From: an uncultured Clostridium sp.
GTDB taxonomy: Bacteria > Bacillota > Clostridia > TANB77 > CAG-508
DNA length: 32,394 nt
NCBI GenBank assembly: GCA_947571975.1
Contig: CANPAC010000008.1
Span: 1-32,394 of the forward strand
Reading direction: 5' to 3'
Shown here in pieces: positions 8,743 through 15,790 of the stretch. The notes below the pieces were generated by a model, which saw nothing but the letters and a program-made list of their open reading frames with translations, ran no database searches and was not told the origin of the DNA. Made by a program: the position numbers and the translations under genes. Every line of letters begins with the position of its first letter. The stretch's first letter is position 1.

Positions 8743-8765
8743 AATAGGAGATTTTATCCCCTATT
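8743..8765. terminator. Terminator between tsaC/sua5 and the catalase 3' end
   Basis: AATAGG (8743-8748) and GAT pair with ATC and CCTATT (8760-8765) around a TTT loop with one mismatch. On the minus strand TTTTTAGTTTT follows, so it best fits the catalase transcript. It may also stop plus-strand transcription. Confidence 0.6.
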
Positions 8766-8776
8766 CGTTTATTCTA

Positions 8777-9079
8777 TTATTCGCAAGGTTTCATATCATT
8801 CATATAAAACTTTTTTTCTGCTAATTTGTCTTGAACACCACGAAGAGCTTCACCAAATCTTTGGAAGTGAACTACTTCTCTTTCTCTTAAATATCTTAAT
8901 GGATCTAAAACATCTGGATTATCACGACAAAGGTCGATTAATTTTTCATACGTTGCTCTTGCTTTTTGTTCTGCAGCTAAATCTTCTTGTAAATTTGCAA
9001 TTGGGTCACCTTTACAAGCAATATATGATGCTGTAAATGGTACTCCTTGAGCTGATGCTGGGTATACGTCTACCCCATG
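8777..9079 (-). pseudogene. Manganese catalase, C-terminal third (split by element A)
   Basis: Manganese catalases (also CotJC-type spore-coat proteins) break down hydrogen peroxide at a dimanganese site. This piece begins at HGVDVYPASAQG and continues with GVPFTASYIACKGDPIANL. Two metal ligands are present: the Glu in LAAEQKAR and the His in REREVVHFQRF. The natural end, MNDMKPCE, is intact. The frame runs on upstream of 9079, giving 29 unrelated residues encoded by element A and a TTG at 9166, so a stray fusion ORF exists. Joining 9079 to 12892 restores an uninterrupted catalase frame into the middle piece (APYYTDHGVDVYPASAQG). As it stands the fragment cannot be active. Confidence 0.88.
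9072..9079. repeat. Left attachment-site core of element A
   Basis: ACCCCATG, identical to 12884-12891. On the minus strand it codes for the His-Gly-Val of the catalase TDHGVDV segment. Confidence 0.8.
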
Positions 9080-9144
9080 TGGTGTGTGTTTGTTATCTAT
9101 CCAATATAAGATAGCTGTTAAATCTTTGATTTTTACAGATATCT

Positions 9145-9173
9145 TAGTTAGTTGCTTTATAAGCAACTAACTA
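9145..9173. repeat. 13-bp perfect inverted repeat near the left end of element A
   Basis: TAGTTAGTTGCTT (9145-9157) and AAGCAACTAACTA (9161-9173) are separated by TAT. There is no U-tract beside it. It could be a recombinase-related palindrome or a plasmid origin structure. The rest of 9174-9389 is AT-rich leader with no ORF. Confidence 0.6.
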
Positions 9174-9292
9174 CATATAAAATATACTATAACTACTCAT
9201 TTCTGTACAAGAAATTATAAAATAATATTCTGTTTAAATTTAATTGTGAAAATTAATTTATATTAATACTAAGAAAAGAGTAACAAATTCAT

Positions 9293-9336
9293 AAAAAGTC
9301 TATAAGTGTTTATATTTTAGCATTTATGGGCTTTTT
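9293..9336 (+). promoter_or_regulatory. Leader hairpin before the repL remnant
   Basis: AAAAAGTCTATAAGTG (9293-9308) pairs imperfectly with GCATTTATGGGCTTTTT (9320-9336), ending in T5. This is a terminator-like leader hairpin, as often seen before copy-controlled plasmid rep genes. Confidence 0.45.
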
Positions 9337-9389
9337 CAATACTTTACTATAGTGTAGTGTTTTTATTTTAGATTTTGGAGGTTTTAACA

Positions 9390-9777
9390 ATGAAAAGAAT
9401 TGAATATATAGAAAGCAGATACCTTAATTAGTACAAAAAGAAAAGAATTAATAGATAAATAAACTAGAGAGATTATTGAAGTTGATCAAATTACTAAAAA
9501 AGTTTACGGTCAAAAGAACTTTTGGAAATTATATTTAAGTAATTTTATTCATGTTTTAGATGGTATCGAAAATAAGCAAGTCGCTATTTTAAAGTATATT
9601 TTAGATAATACTCATCCAAGTACAAATATGTTCATAGGTACTTATAAAACAATACAGAAAAATACACATACATCTGAAGCTACTATTAGAAATGAAAAAT
9701 ATAAAAGAGAAAATTTGAAAGGAATTTATAAACACAATGAACGAAAAAAAACAAAAACTATTCTAATAAAAATATAG
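9390..9777 (+). pseudogene. Decayed RepL-family plasmid replication initiator
   Basis: RepL initiators drive rolling-circle-era small Firmicute plasmids of the pE194/pIM13 type. A GGAGG site precedes ATG at 9390, but that frame stops after 13 codons. In another frame the typical RepL body is readable: EIIEVDQITKKVYGQKNFW, then LYLSNFIHVLDGIENKQ and DNTHPSTNMFIGTYKTIQK with the start of the winged-helix region HTSEATIRN. After this the usual C-terminal part is missing and the frame ends at 9777. Several stops and at least one frame change show it is dead, unless the sequence is faulty. It is the best evidence that element A came from a plasmid. Confidence 0.75.
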
Positions 9778-10170
9778 ATAAAACAAAATCACATTTGAAT
9801 TATAGTTTAAAAGAAGCAACAATGTCCTATGACAAGTTATTTGATAAGATAAAAGACTCATATCATTTAACAAGATGAAAGATACCAAATAGAAAAAGAA
9901 TAAAGAAAACAATTTAATAAACAAAAGAATAAAGAGCAAACTATTGCTTATATAAAAGAATTTAGACATTCACAAAAAGAAGAATATGAAATTTTACAAT
10001 ATCAATTAGCAATGGATTCAAAAATTGAATCTAAAAGTTCGATTATTTATAAAATTAATTTTAGAAAATACAACTCTAGTGCATATAACTATAATAGTAA
10101 TAAAAAACAATTTGAGTTAGATAAATCTATCAATGCTCCTTATTGTTTTCCTAAAGTAATAAAATATTAA
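9737..10170 (+). pseudogene. Decayed repL companion gene, Lys/Asn/Gln-rich
   Basis: ATG at 9737 opens in the end of repL. Reading needs a frame shift in the A-run at about 9743-9750, then gives DKTKSHLNYSLKEATMSYDK and further helical sequence, another shift near 9877 and one TAA near 9901. From there it is open to TAA at 10168-10170: EFRHSQKEEYEILQYQLAMD followed by an Asn/Tyr-rich tail. I do not recognise a family. Position and decay pattern suggest an accessory replication or mobilisation gene of the ancestral plasmid. Confidence 0.5.
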
Positions 10171-10179
10171 GTTTTTTAT

Positions 10180-10201
10180 TAAAGCCAAAGGGCTTTATTT
10201 T
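10180..10201 (+). terminator. Terminator after the replication remnant
   Basis: TAAAGCC (10180-10186) pairs with GGCTTTA (10191-10197) around AAAG, followed by a T-run. Confidence 0.75.
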
Positions 10202-10255
10202 TTTGTTTTCACAAATACAAGTCCTTTAGAATACAGTAAAATAGGAGGATTTTGT

Positions 10256-10384
10256 ATGTGTAAAAAAGTGAATTTTAATGTAATAGAAAAAAATAAAAAT
10301 AGCAATATAGAAGATATTGTAAAAAGTATAGAAACAATTGTTAATAAGCTAATTGTAAATGAATTTACTAATTGTATTGATTAA
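10256..10384 (+). CDS. 42-aa protein upstream of recombinase A
   Basis: A strong AGGAGG site lies seven bases before the ATG. The product starts MCKKVNFNVIEKNKN and continues with an amphipathic helix (IEDIVKSIETIVNKLIVNEF). It is acidic-basic mixed, has no membrane segment and no domain that I know. It sits between the replication terminator and the recombinase, whose promoter overlaps its last codons. Small genes beside serine integrases are sometimes recombination directionality factors; that role is only a guess here. Confidence 0.6.
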   Translation: MCKKVNFNVIEKNKNSNIEDIVKSIETIVNKLIVNEFTNCID

Positions 10385-10405
10385 GTCTACTTATTTTTGT
10401 ATAAT
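10377..10405 (+). promoter_or_regulatory. Promoter of recombinase A
   Basis: TTGATT (10377-10382), 17-nt spacer, perfect TATAAT (10400-10405), overlapping the end of the 42-aa gene. Confidence 0.65.
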
Positions 10406-10424
10406 ATGCTTGTACGAAATGAGT

Positions 10425-10448
10425 AGTTTACCGATTGGAGGGTAAACT
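10425..10448 (+). promoter_or_regulatory. RNA hairpin presenting the recombinase A ribosome site
   Basis: AGTTTACC (10425-10432) pairs perfectly with GGTAAACT (10441-10448). The loop GATTGGAG carries the Shine-Dalgarno, and the start codon ATG is at 10450. The fold could limit or gate recombinase translation. Confidence 0.55.
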
Positions 10449-10449
10449 T

Positions 10450-12016
10450 ATGAGGGTTGCTATATATTGCAGACTTTCTCGTGAAGATGATGACAAACTT
10501 CATGAAAACGATGAAAGCGAAAGTATCCAAAATCAAAAATCTATGCTAATCAATTATGCAATAGAAAGGAGCTGGGATATTTATAATATTTACTGTGATG
10601 AGGACTATTCTGGAATCGACAGTGAACGACCTGAATTTAAGAAATTATTAGCTGATAGCGAAAGCCATAAATTTGATATTGTGCTTTGTAAAACACAAAG
10701 TAGATTTACTCGTGATATGGAAATTGTTGAAAGATACTTACATAACAAATTTATTGAATGGAACATACGATTTGTAAGTCTTGTAGATCATGTTGATACT
10801 TTAGATAAAGGAAATAAAAAATCAAGGCAGATTAATGGTTTAGTTAATGAGTGGTATTTAGAGGATTTATCAGAAAATATTAGAGAGACATTTGATAGTA
10901 AAAGAAAACAAGGATTACATATTGGCTCTTTTGTATGTTATGGCTACAAAAGAAGTCCAGAAAATAAAAATAAACTTATTATTGATACAGAAGCAGCTGA
11001 AGTTATTAAATTAATATTTAATCTTTATGAACAAGGAAATCGGTGTTACAAAAATAGCTCAAATATTAAATGATAAAGGAATTTTAACACCTACTAAATA
11101 TAAACAATCACAAGGGATTAACTTCAAAAATCAAGGCAAAAATATTGATTATTGGTGTGAATCTACAGTTAACAAAATTCTAAAAAATGAGGTTTATATT
11201 GGTAATTTGGTACAAGGATATAATAAAAAAGTAAGCTATAAATCTAAAAAAATGGTGAATCAGCCTAAATCAGAATGGATTATTGTAGAAAATACTCACG
11301 AACCTATTATTACGAAAGAACAATTTTACAAAGTTCAAGAAATTTTTAAAAGTAAAACAAGAAGATGTAAAAATGGCGAAGTTCATATATTTGCTAATAA
11401 GTTATTATGTTTGGATTGTGGTACAAAACTTTATAAATGTAAAAATGATAGAGGTTATATTTATTTTTCTTGTAAAGGCTCAAAAAAATTATATGGTACT
11501 TGCACTACACATTCTATTGGTTATGAAAATCTCAAAAATTTAGTAACTCAAAAAATTAAAGAGAAAATTTTAGCATTTTATGACTTTGATAATATTTCTG
11601 ATGATTTATTTGTTTCTAATGATAACTTAAATAAAACAAAATTACTAGAAAACAAAAAAGAAACTTTATCTAAAGATATGGAAAGCATTAATAAAGCGAT
11701 AAAAGAACTGTATTTGAACAAGGTAAATGGAAAAGTTCCAGAAGATATATTTGAAGATTTAAACTCCTCTTTCCTATCTGATAAGTCTATCAATCAAAAA
11801 GAACTAACAAAAATTGAAAATGATTTATCTACTTTAAAGGAAAAAGAATTAAATAGTAAATTTATAAAAGAACAAAAAGAAAAAATAATTAATCACTTTA
11901 AAGATTTTAAAGAACTTAATTATGATATTGTAAATAGTTTCATAGATTATATTGAAATTGGAGAAAAGAACAAAAAAACAAATTCGCAAGATGTTGTAAT
12001 TCATTGGAATTTTTAG
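10450..12016 (+). pseudogene. Large serine recombinase A, one frameshift
   Basis: This is the integrase that would insert and excise element A. The N-terminal resolvase domain (about 1-150) starts MRVAIYCRLSRED with the catalytic Ser in RLS and the later KTQSRFTRDM. The recombinase domain follows (IGNLVQGYNKK, WIIVENTHEPII). A zinc-ribbon comes next (CLDCGTKLYKC, later CKG and GTC), then a coiled coil in the last 150 residues. The frame breaks at 11036-11039: GGAAATCGG should read as GGA-ATC-GGT, so one extra A is present. With it removed the frames join as LYEQGIGVTKIAQIL. Corrected length is about 521 aa, normal for the family. The start ATG follows GGAGGG. If the indel is real, the element cannot excise itself. 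Confidence 0.85.
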
Positions 12017-12076
12017 TATATTGTATAAATTTTACAAATTATTCACATAAAATTTGTAGTAATTTACCCAAGTTTA

Positions 12077-12085
12077 TGATATACT
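12077..12085 (+). promoter_or_regulatory. Extended -10 promoter for the 70-aa/TA operon
   Basis: TG at 12077-12078, one base, then TATACT at 12080-12085; no good -35. The 70-aa gene starts 34 bp further on with GGAG as ribosome site. Confidence 0.5.
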
Positions 12086-12118
12086 ATTTATAAATTTAAG
12101 AGAAAGGAGCTAAACTTT

Positions 12119-12331
12119 ATGGCAGATGTAAAACAGCGAATGCTAGATATTGTTAACTCTGTACCAGAAGATTATTTCGATGGTTTAGAACCAACTGAAA
12201 TGGTATTTAAACTTATGATGGAATATATTAAAAGGTATGGTGAAGATGAAACAACTATTATTCCAGGTACTGATAAGCATTTTAATTATGAAACTTTAAA
12301 AGAAATGCTTGAAAATAAAAATCCAAATTAA
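12119..12331 (+). CDS. 70-aa acidic protein of unknown function
   Basis: The start ATG has a good AAAGGAG site. The product opens MADVKQRMLDIVNSVPEDYF and has a middle MVFKLMMEYIKRYGED and an end ETLKEMLENKNPN. It is acidic and largely helical, without a signal peptide or membrane segment, and I do not recognise a family. It is the first gene of a tight three-gene unit, with the antitoxin 15 bp downstream. It may therefore be a third component of the toxin-antitoxin locus or an independent element gene. Confidence 0.6.
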   Translation: MADVKQRMLDIVNSVPEDYFDGLEPTEMVFKLMMEYIKRYGEDETTIIPGTDKHFNYETLKEMLENKNPN

Positions 12332-12346
12332 AAGGAGGTCATCAAA

Positions 12347-12538
12347 ATGGATTTTATGAAAAAAACTTTAAGTCAAGTTAATACGCAAGAAAATACTCTA
12401 TATGATTTTATATATAATTTAGTTTTCTTCATATCATTAAAAGAAAGTGAAGATGATATAAAAAATGGTAGAGTTATGACTATTGAAGAATCGAAAGCGA
12501 GGTTGATGCAAAAATATGGAAATCTCAATATCGAATAG
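12347..12538 (+). CDS. Putative type II antitoxin
   Basis: A 63-aa protein with AAAGGAGG eleven bases before its ATG. The C-terminal half (KESEDDIKNGRVMTIEES, then KARLMQKYG) resembles the toxin-binding tail of RelB/Phd-like antitoxins that accompany RelE/ParE toxins. The N-terminus has a hydrophobic run, YNLVFFISL, which is unusual for a DNA-binding domain, so autoregulation is not obvious. Its 3' end overlaps the toxin gene by 23 bp, the coupling expected for a TA pair. It was assigned mainly by context. Confidence 0.7.
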   Translation: MDFMKKTLSQVNTQENTLYDFIYNLVFFISLKESEDDIKNGRVMTIEESKARLMQKYGNLNIE

Positions 12539-12857
12539 AGCTCAAAGTAATATTGAAAATATCACAGAGTTCACATTAAAGATTTCCACTAACTATGCTA
12601 ATAGAGTTATAAATGAAATATACTCTACTATATACTCGATAAAAGATGCTCCATATATTGGAAGATATGTTCCTGAAATTTCGGACAAGCATTATCGAGA
12701 ACGAATATGTGGAAATTATCGAATAATTTATGTTGTTTCAGAAAAACACAATACAATTTATATTAGATACATAATTAGTGGAAAACAAAATTCTAATTTA
12801 TTTTTTGAAGTTCATAAAAAAGAAATTTTTAATTTTTTAAATCGTTTATTTAATTAA
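12516..12857 (+). CDS. RelE/ParE-family toxin
   Basis: The 113-aa product has the ParE/RelE toxin layout. It opens with a beta strand (MEISISNRAQSNIENI), then two helices, the loop PYIGRYVPEI and the conserved core YRERICGNYRIIYVV, and ends with IYIRYI. A ParE-type protein would act on gyrase and a RelE-type one on ribosome-bound mRNA; the sequence does not settle which. The last 20 residues (KKEIFNFLNRLFN) form a tail. It lies just inside the right end of element A, 26 bp before the attachment core. This is a typical place for an addiction module that keeps an integrated element in the population. Confidence 0.85.
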   Translation: MEISISNRAQSNIENITEFTLKISTNYANRVINEIYSTIYSIKDAPYIGRYVPEISDKHYRERICGNYRIIYVVSEKHNTIYIRYIISGKQNSNLFFEVHKKEIFNFLNRLFN

Positions 12858-12883
12858 ATTCTTTTAGGATATATTCCAAACCC

Positions 12884-12891
12884 ACCCCATG
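12884..12891. repeat. Right attachment-site core of element A
   Basis: ACCCCATG, identical to 9072-9079, with different flanks (AACCC before it on the element side and GTCTG after it on the catalase side). Confidence 0.8.
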
Positions 12892-13012
12892 GTCTGTATA
12901 ATATGGTGCTAATCCTGCTTTTTCAATTTCTTCAATGCTTGCTCCATCTGTTAATTGGTGTACAATTGTTCCAACCATTTCTAAGTGAGCTAATTCGTAT
13001 GAACCAAAACCT
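12884..13012 (-). pseudogene. Manganese catalase, middle fragment between elements A and B
   Basis: On the minus strand this reads GSYELAHLEMVGTIVHQLT, then a short loop, then EKAGLAPYYTDHGV. ELAH supplies the Glu and His metal ligands of the family (Glu66/His69 in the numbered homologues). At its 3' side it ends in the element A core. At its 5' side, after GFGS, it runs into TAA and unrelated sequence at about 13012, so a second insertion cut the gene there. The first 60 or so residues, including the first Glu ligand, are not found anywhere in this window. Confidence 0.88.
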
Positions 13013-13019
13013 TATCAAA

Positions 13020-13250
13020 AAAATTTTTTGGAACTATTTTTAGAAAAAATCTAATGGCTAGTTCCAAGCCAAATGTAAAATTGAATATTCATTTATAGAA
13101 TTTTCATTCTATGGGTTCATATTCCAACCCAAGTTTATTTTTTGTTCACACATTTATATACTCGCATGTGAACTTGCGATTCACATCCTCACACCTGTCC
13201 ATTTATATCCCGCAAACAGGGTTGCGACTTTATATTAAAAAATAAACTCC
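13020..13250 (-). ncRNA. Candidate structured RNA or structured element end
   Basis: This 230-bp stretch has no ORF but is full of paired hairpins. Two share the loop CATTTATAT(A/C)C(T/C)CGCA: stem GTTCACA/TGTGAAC (13144-13173) and stem CCTGT/ACAGG (13194-13220). In both, CGCA of the loop can also pair with a TTGCGA/TTGCG lying just downstream (13174-13179, 13222-13226), a pseudoknot-like pattern repeated twice. Two further hairpins on the minus strand share GG(G/C)TTGGAA...CC (about 13060-13130). It ends in a nested hairpin GGAACTA/TAGTTCC followed by A6T7 (about 13022-13080), a possible terminator on the minus strand. The strand is inferred from that terminator. Confidence 0.35.
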
Positions 13251-13321
13251 GTAATTAATAAATCTAAATATTTATGATTATATGAAATATCTATTAGCTT
13301 GTCCTTTTCAAATTAGATAAC

Positions 13322-14920
13322 TTATCCTATATTAGGATAAATATCTAATTCAAAATTTGTAGGATCTGAATCCTTTTTAATAGCTTTTTCTTCTTTAAGA
13401 TATTCCACTCTTTTAACAATTGTTTTTAGCAAATTATTTTTTTGCTCTGCTGTTTGTAAGTTTGGATATAAATCAAGTACATTTTCAACTTTTGGAATTA
13501 ATGCCTTCTTACCTTCATCTTTTCTATTTTCCAATTCTATTTGTTTTTCAAATTCTTCTATATTTGATTTTATATTTGTTATTGTTGCAGATATTAATTG
13601 ACATCTTTCTGAAAACATTTCTCTACTATATGTTCCTTCTTCAAAATAATCATAAACATTAGATAATTTTTTATTTTGACTTTCTAATTCTTTTTTTAAA
13701 TTTGCAATGTTTTCTTCTAATGTGTTTCTTTTTTTGCTTTTTACTTCGGTCATATAATCATCATAATCTATACGATAATCTTTTAACCAATCTTTTAAAG
13801 ATGCAATTATTTTTTCTTCAACAATACAAAGTTTTGAACTTACATTATTACAATCTTTATTAGGACACATAAGAGTTGGTTCCCATCCTTTTGCTTTATA
13901 TGGTCTCCTCTGCATTGCCTTTCCACACTTACTACAATATACAATACCAACTAAAGGATTTTGTACCACTTTATTATGTACTACTGCTGGAGTATGTTTA
14001 CTTCTTTTTTCTTGAACAATATTCCATGTTTCCATATCAATAATAGGTTCATGCAATCCATCACATAATATATAATCTGAATTTCTTGGTCTTGTGTTTA
14101 CAATTTTTCCATTTTTATATTCTTTAACCGTTTTTCTCGAATTCCATCTTATTTTTCCAATGTAAACTGGATTACTTAATATGTCCTTTACTGCTGAAAT
14201 AGTCCATTCTTCTGCTTTTCTTGGCTTATATCCCCCTATATTTAACTGTCTGACTACTTCATTGATTGAAATGTCATTATAAGCATACAAATTAAATATT
14301 TTTTCAACAGTTGCTGCTTCCTCATTTCTTATTAATGTAAAACCTTTGTCTTTTTTTAATTTTACTTTATCATATCCAAAAGGTGAAACACTTCCAACAA
14401 ATTTACCTTCTTTTACAGAAGAAACTCTGCCTCTTTGTAATCTCCTATTAATTGTCTTGTATTCTCTTCTGGACATAAATAAACCAAATTCAAAGTATTC
14501 TTCATCAAATTCATCATTGGGATCATATATTTTTATTGGTGTTATAATTTTAGTATTAGAAAATTTAAAACTCTTTGCCACTCGTCCTTGATCCATTGTA
14601 TCGCCACGAGCAAGTCTTTCAACTTCTACAACTAAAACACCTTTCCATTTTCCTGACTCTACATCCCTTAGGAGTTCTTGCACAACTGGTCTTGATTCAA
14701 TACTTTCTCCACTTACAATTTCACGATAAATTTTACCAATAGAAAAGCTATATCTTCTAGCAAGCTCGACTAGCATTTTTTCATGTCTTGCAAGAGTTTC
14801 GCCTTCTCCTCTTGCCTCTGCTTCTAAATCGGCCCTAGATTTTCTTAAATATAAAGAATATTCTCCATTAGCAATGTCAATAATAACATCATTGGAATAT
14901 CCAATATGTATATTATTCAA
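13322..14920 (-). CDS. Large serine recombinase B (integrase), intact
   Basis: The 532-aa protein catalyses DNA strand exchange through a Ser-DNA link and is the likely integrase of element B. The resolvase domain begins with YSLYLRKSRAD (catalytic Ser in KSR). GVLVVEVERLARGD and the SRREYKTINRRLQRGR helix follow. The recombinase domain (about 200-320) contains NPVYIGKIRWNSRKT and HEPIID. The zinc ribbon is CSKCGKAM with CPNKDC. A coiled coil spans about residues 400-480. I accept the TTG start at 14920 because GGAGG lies five bases upstream. It ends about 310 bp from the catalase junction, the usual place for an integrase at an element end. Two AACATGTT palindromes lie upstream. Confidence 0.93.
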   Translation of the reverse strand: MNNIHIGYSNDVIIDIANGEYSLYLRKSRADLEAEARGEGETLARHEKMLVELARRYSFSIGKIYREIVSGESIESRPVVQELLRDVESGKWKGVLVVEVERLARGDTMDQGRVAKSFKFSNTKIITPIKIYDPNDEFDEEYFEFGLFMSRREYKTINRRLQRGRVSSVKEGKFVGSVSPFGYDKVKLKKDKGFTLIRNEEAATVEKIFNLYAYNDISINEVVRQLNIGGYKPRKAEEWTISAVKDILSNPVYIGKIRWNSRKTVKEYKNGKIVNTRPRNSDYILCDGLHEPIIDMETWNIVQEKRSKHTPAVVHNKVVQNPLVGIVYCSKCGKAMQRRPYKAKGWEPTLMCPNKDCNNVSSKLCIVEEKIIASLKDWLKDYRIDYDDYMTEVKSKKRNTLEENIANLKKELESQNKKLSNVYDYFEEGTYSREMFSERCQLISATITNIKSNIEEFEKQIELENRKDEGKKALIPKVENVLDLYPNLQTAEQKNNLLKTIVKRVEYLKEEKAIKKDSDPTNFELDIYPNIG

Positions 14921-14954
14921 GAGACCTCCCTTCTCTATTTATTGCTCTTCTATC

Positions 14955-14978
14955 AACATGTTCTTATTGTAACATGTT
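14955..14978. promoter_or_regulatory. Twin AACATGTT palindromes upstream of recombinase B
   Basis: AACATGTT occurs at 14955-14962 and 14971-14978, 16 bp apart centre to centre, in the 74-bp gap before the recombinase start. Two identical palindromic octamers on about the same helix face look like an operator for a dimeric repressor. Confidence 0.5.
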
Positions 14979-14994
14979 TAAGAATTTATTACAA

Positions 14995-15132
14995 TTAAAT
15001 ATCTTTACATTTTAAATAATTTATCACTAAACTTATAATCATTTCTTTTGTACTTTTACTATCTTCATTTATGTAATCACTATGTATTCTAATTTTTGTA
15101 TTTTCATCTATATATTCTTTAACCACTCCCAT
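14995..15132 (-). CDS. 45-aa hypothetical protein of element B
   Basis: GAGGTG sits nine bases before the ATG at 15132. The product runs MGVVKEYIDENTKIRIHSDY, then an acidic turn (INEDSKSTKEM), then a helical end finishing KCKDI. It is just upstream of the recombinase gene, in the same direction. I do not recognise a family. A short basic/acidic helical protein in this place could regulate recombination, but nothing in the sequence proves it. Confidence 0.55.
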   Translation of the reverse strand: MGVVKEYIDENTKIRIHSDYINEDSKSTKEMIISLVINYLKCKDI

Positions 15133-15176
15133 TTTCAAAACACCTCATATCAAATACTATGTTTTAAAAATTGTTT

Positions 15177-15563
15177 TTATTCGCAATTGATTTTATTCAA
15201 ATTTGCCCTAAAATTTCTTTCTGCAAACTCTACTGCGTTATCTGGAGAATAAAGTCGCATTTGGTAGATAAAATTTTTAGTTATATTTTCTGATGTTAGT
15301 TCTTCTGATGATATTTTAAAATGATTAAATACTAAATATCCATAAGCAATTACTTGTGATTTACTCAATTCCCAATAGTTTTCTATTCGAGAAATAAGAT
15401 TTGTATCAATATTTTCTAGTATCTCACTTTTAGTTTTCTTTTGTAACAAAATTTGTTCTAAAGATAAAATTAAATTATCCATTTCTTTAAAACTTGTATT
15501 TTTATTTGCTAAAAGCAATAATCCTAAATTTTCTTTAGGAGAATATCTATTTTTATTATTCAT
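15177..15563 (-). CDS. Hypothetical protein of element B (128 aa)
   Basis: The product begins MNNKNRYSPKENLGLLLLAN and is helical and charged, with a middle LSKSQVIAYGYLVFNHFKIS and an end FRANLNKINCE. I chose the ATG at 15563 because AAGGA lies upstream; a TTG three codons earlier is also in frame. There is no signal peptide or long hydrophobic segment. I do not recognise the family. It is co-directional with the recombinase and the 60-aa membrane gene and may be part of one unit with them. Confidence 0.55.
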   Translation of the reverse strand: MNNKNRYSPKENLGLLLLANKNTSFKEMDNLILSLEQILLQKKTKSEILENIDTNLISRIENYWELSKSQVIAYGYLVFNHFKISSEELTSENITKNFIYQMRLYSPDNAVEFAERNFRANLNKINCE

Positions 15564-15607
15564 TTTAATCAAATCCTTCCATAAAAAATAGACAGATTAT
15601 ATTCTGC

Positions 15608-15790
15608 CTATCCTAATTTTTTATTTTTATAATTTTTCAAATAATTCATTTGTTCTTCATCTTCATAAAATCTTTCTTCATCTGTTTTACATTCGTTTCC
15701 ACCTCTAACAATTAAATATGTAAATAAAGAAACAAATATCATTAGTATATATAAAATCAATAATGTTACCATTGCTATTTTATCTAACAT
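15608..15790 (-). CDS. 60-aa single-pass membrane protein of element B
   Basis: An ATG with a strong TGGAGG site ten bases upstream. Residues 5-29 (IAMVTLLILYILMIFVSLFTYL) form one membrane helix. A charged cytoplasmic tail follows, with KTDEERFYEDEEQMNYL and a Lys-rich end. Similar small membrane proteins are common in integrative elements, but no function is known to me. Confidence 0.55.
   Translation of the reverse strand: MLDKIAMVTLLILYILMIFVSLFTYLIVRGGNECKTDEERFYEDEEQMNYLKNYKNKKLG

Larger units (their letters stand above)
9072..12891. mobile_element. Element A: integrated RepL-plasmid-like element inside the catalase gene
   Basis: A 3.8-kb insertion bounded by the direct repeat ACCCCATG (9072-9079 and 12884-12891). 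Its content is a decayed repL and companion ORF, a 42-aa ORF, a serine recombinase, a 70-aa ORF and a toxin-antitoxin pair, all on the plus strand and opposite to the catalase. Removing one repeat copy and the element restores the catalase codons exactly, which is direct evidence for precise site-specific insertion. A serine recombinase with a short core identity fits the 8-bp repeat. The replication gene remnants suggest an integrated small plasmid. Confidence 0.85.

Noticed and set aside
8777..9166. Intact 129-aa catalase-like gene starting at 9166
   Set aside because: The first 29 residues come from element A sequence, the start is TTG without a ribosome site, and the catalase frame joins instead to 12892.
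9763..9969. Open frame on the minus strand within element A
   Set aside because: Leu/Phe-rich shadow of the AT-rich decayed plus-strand gene, without ribosome site.
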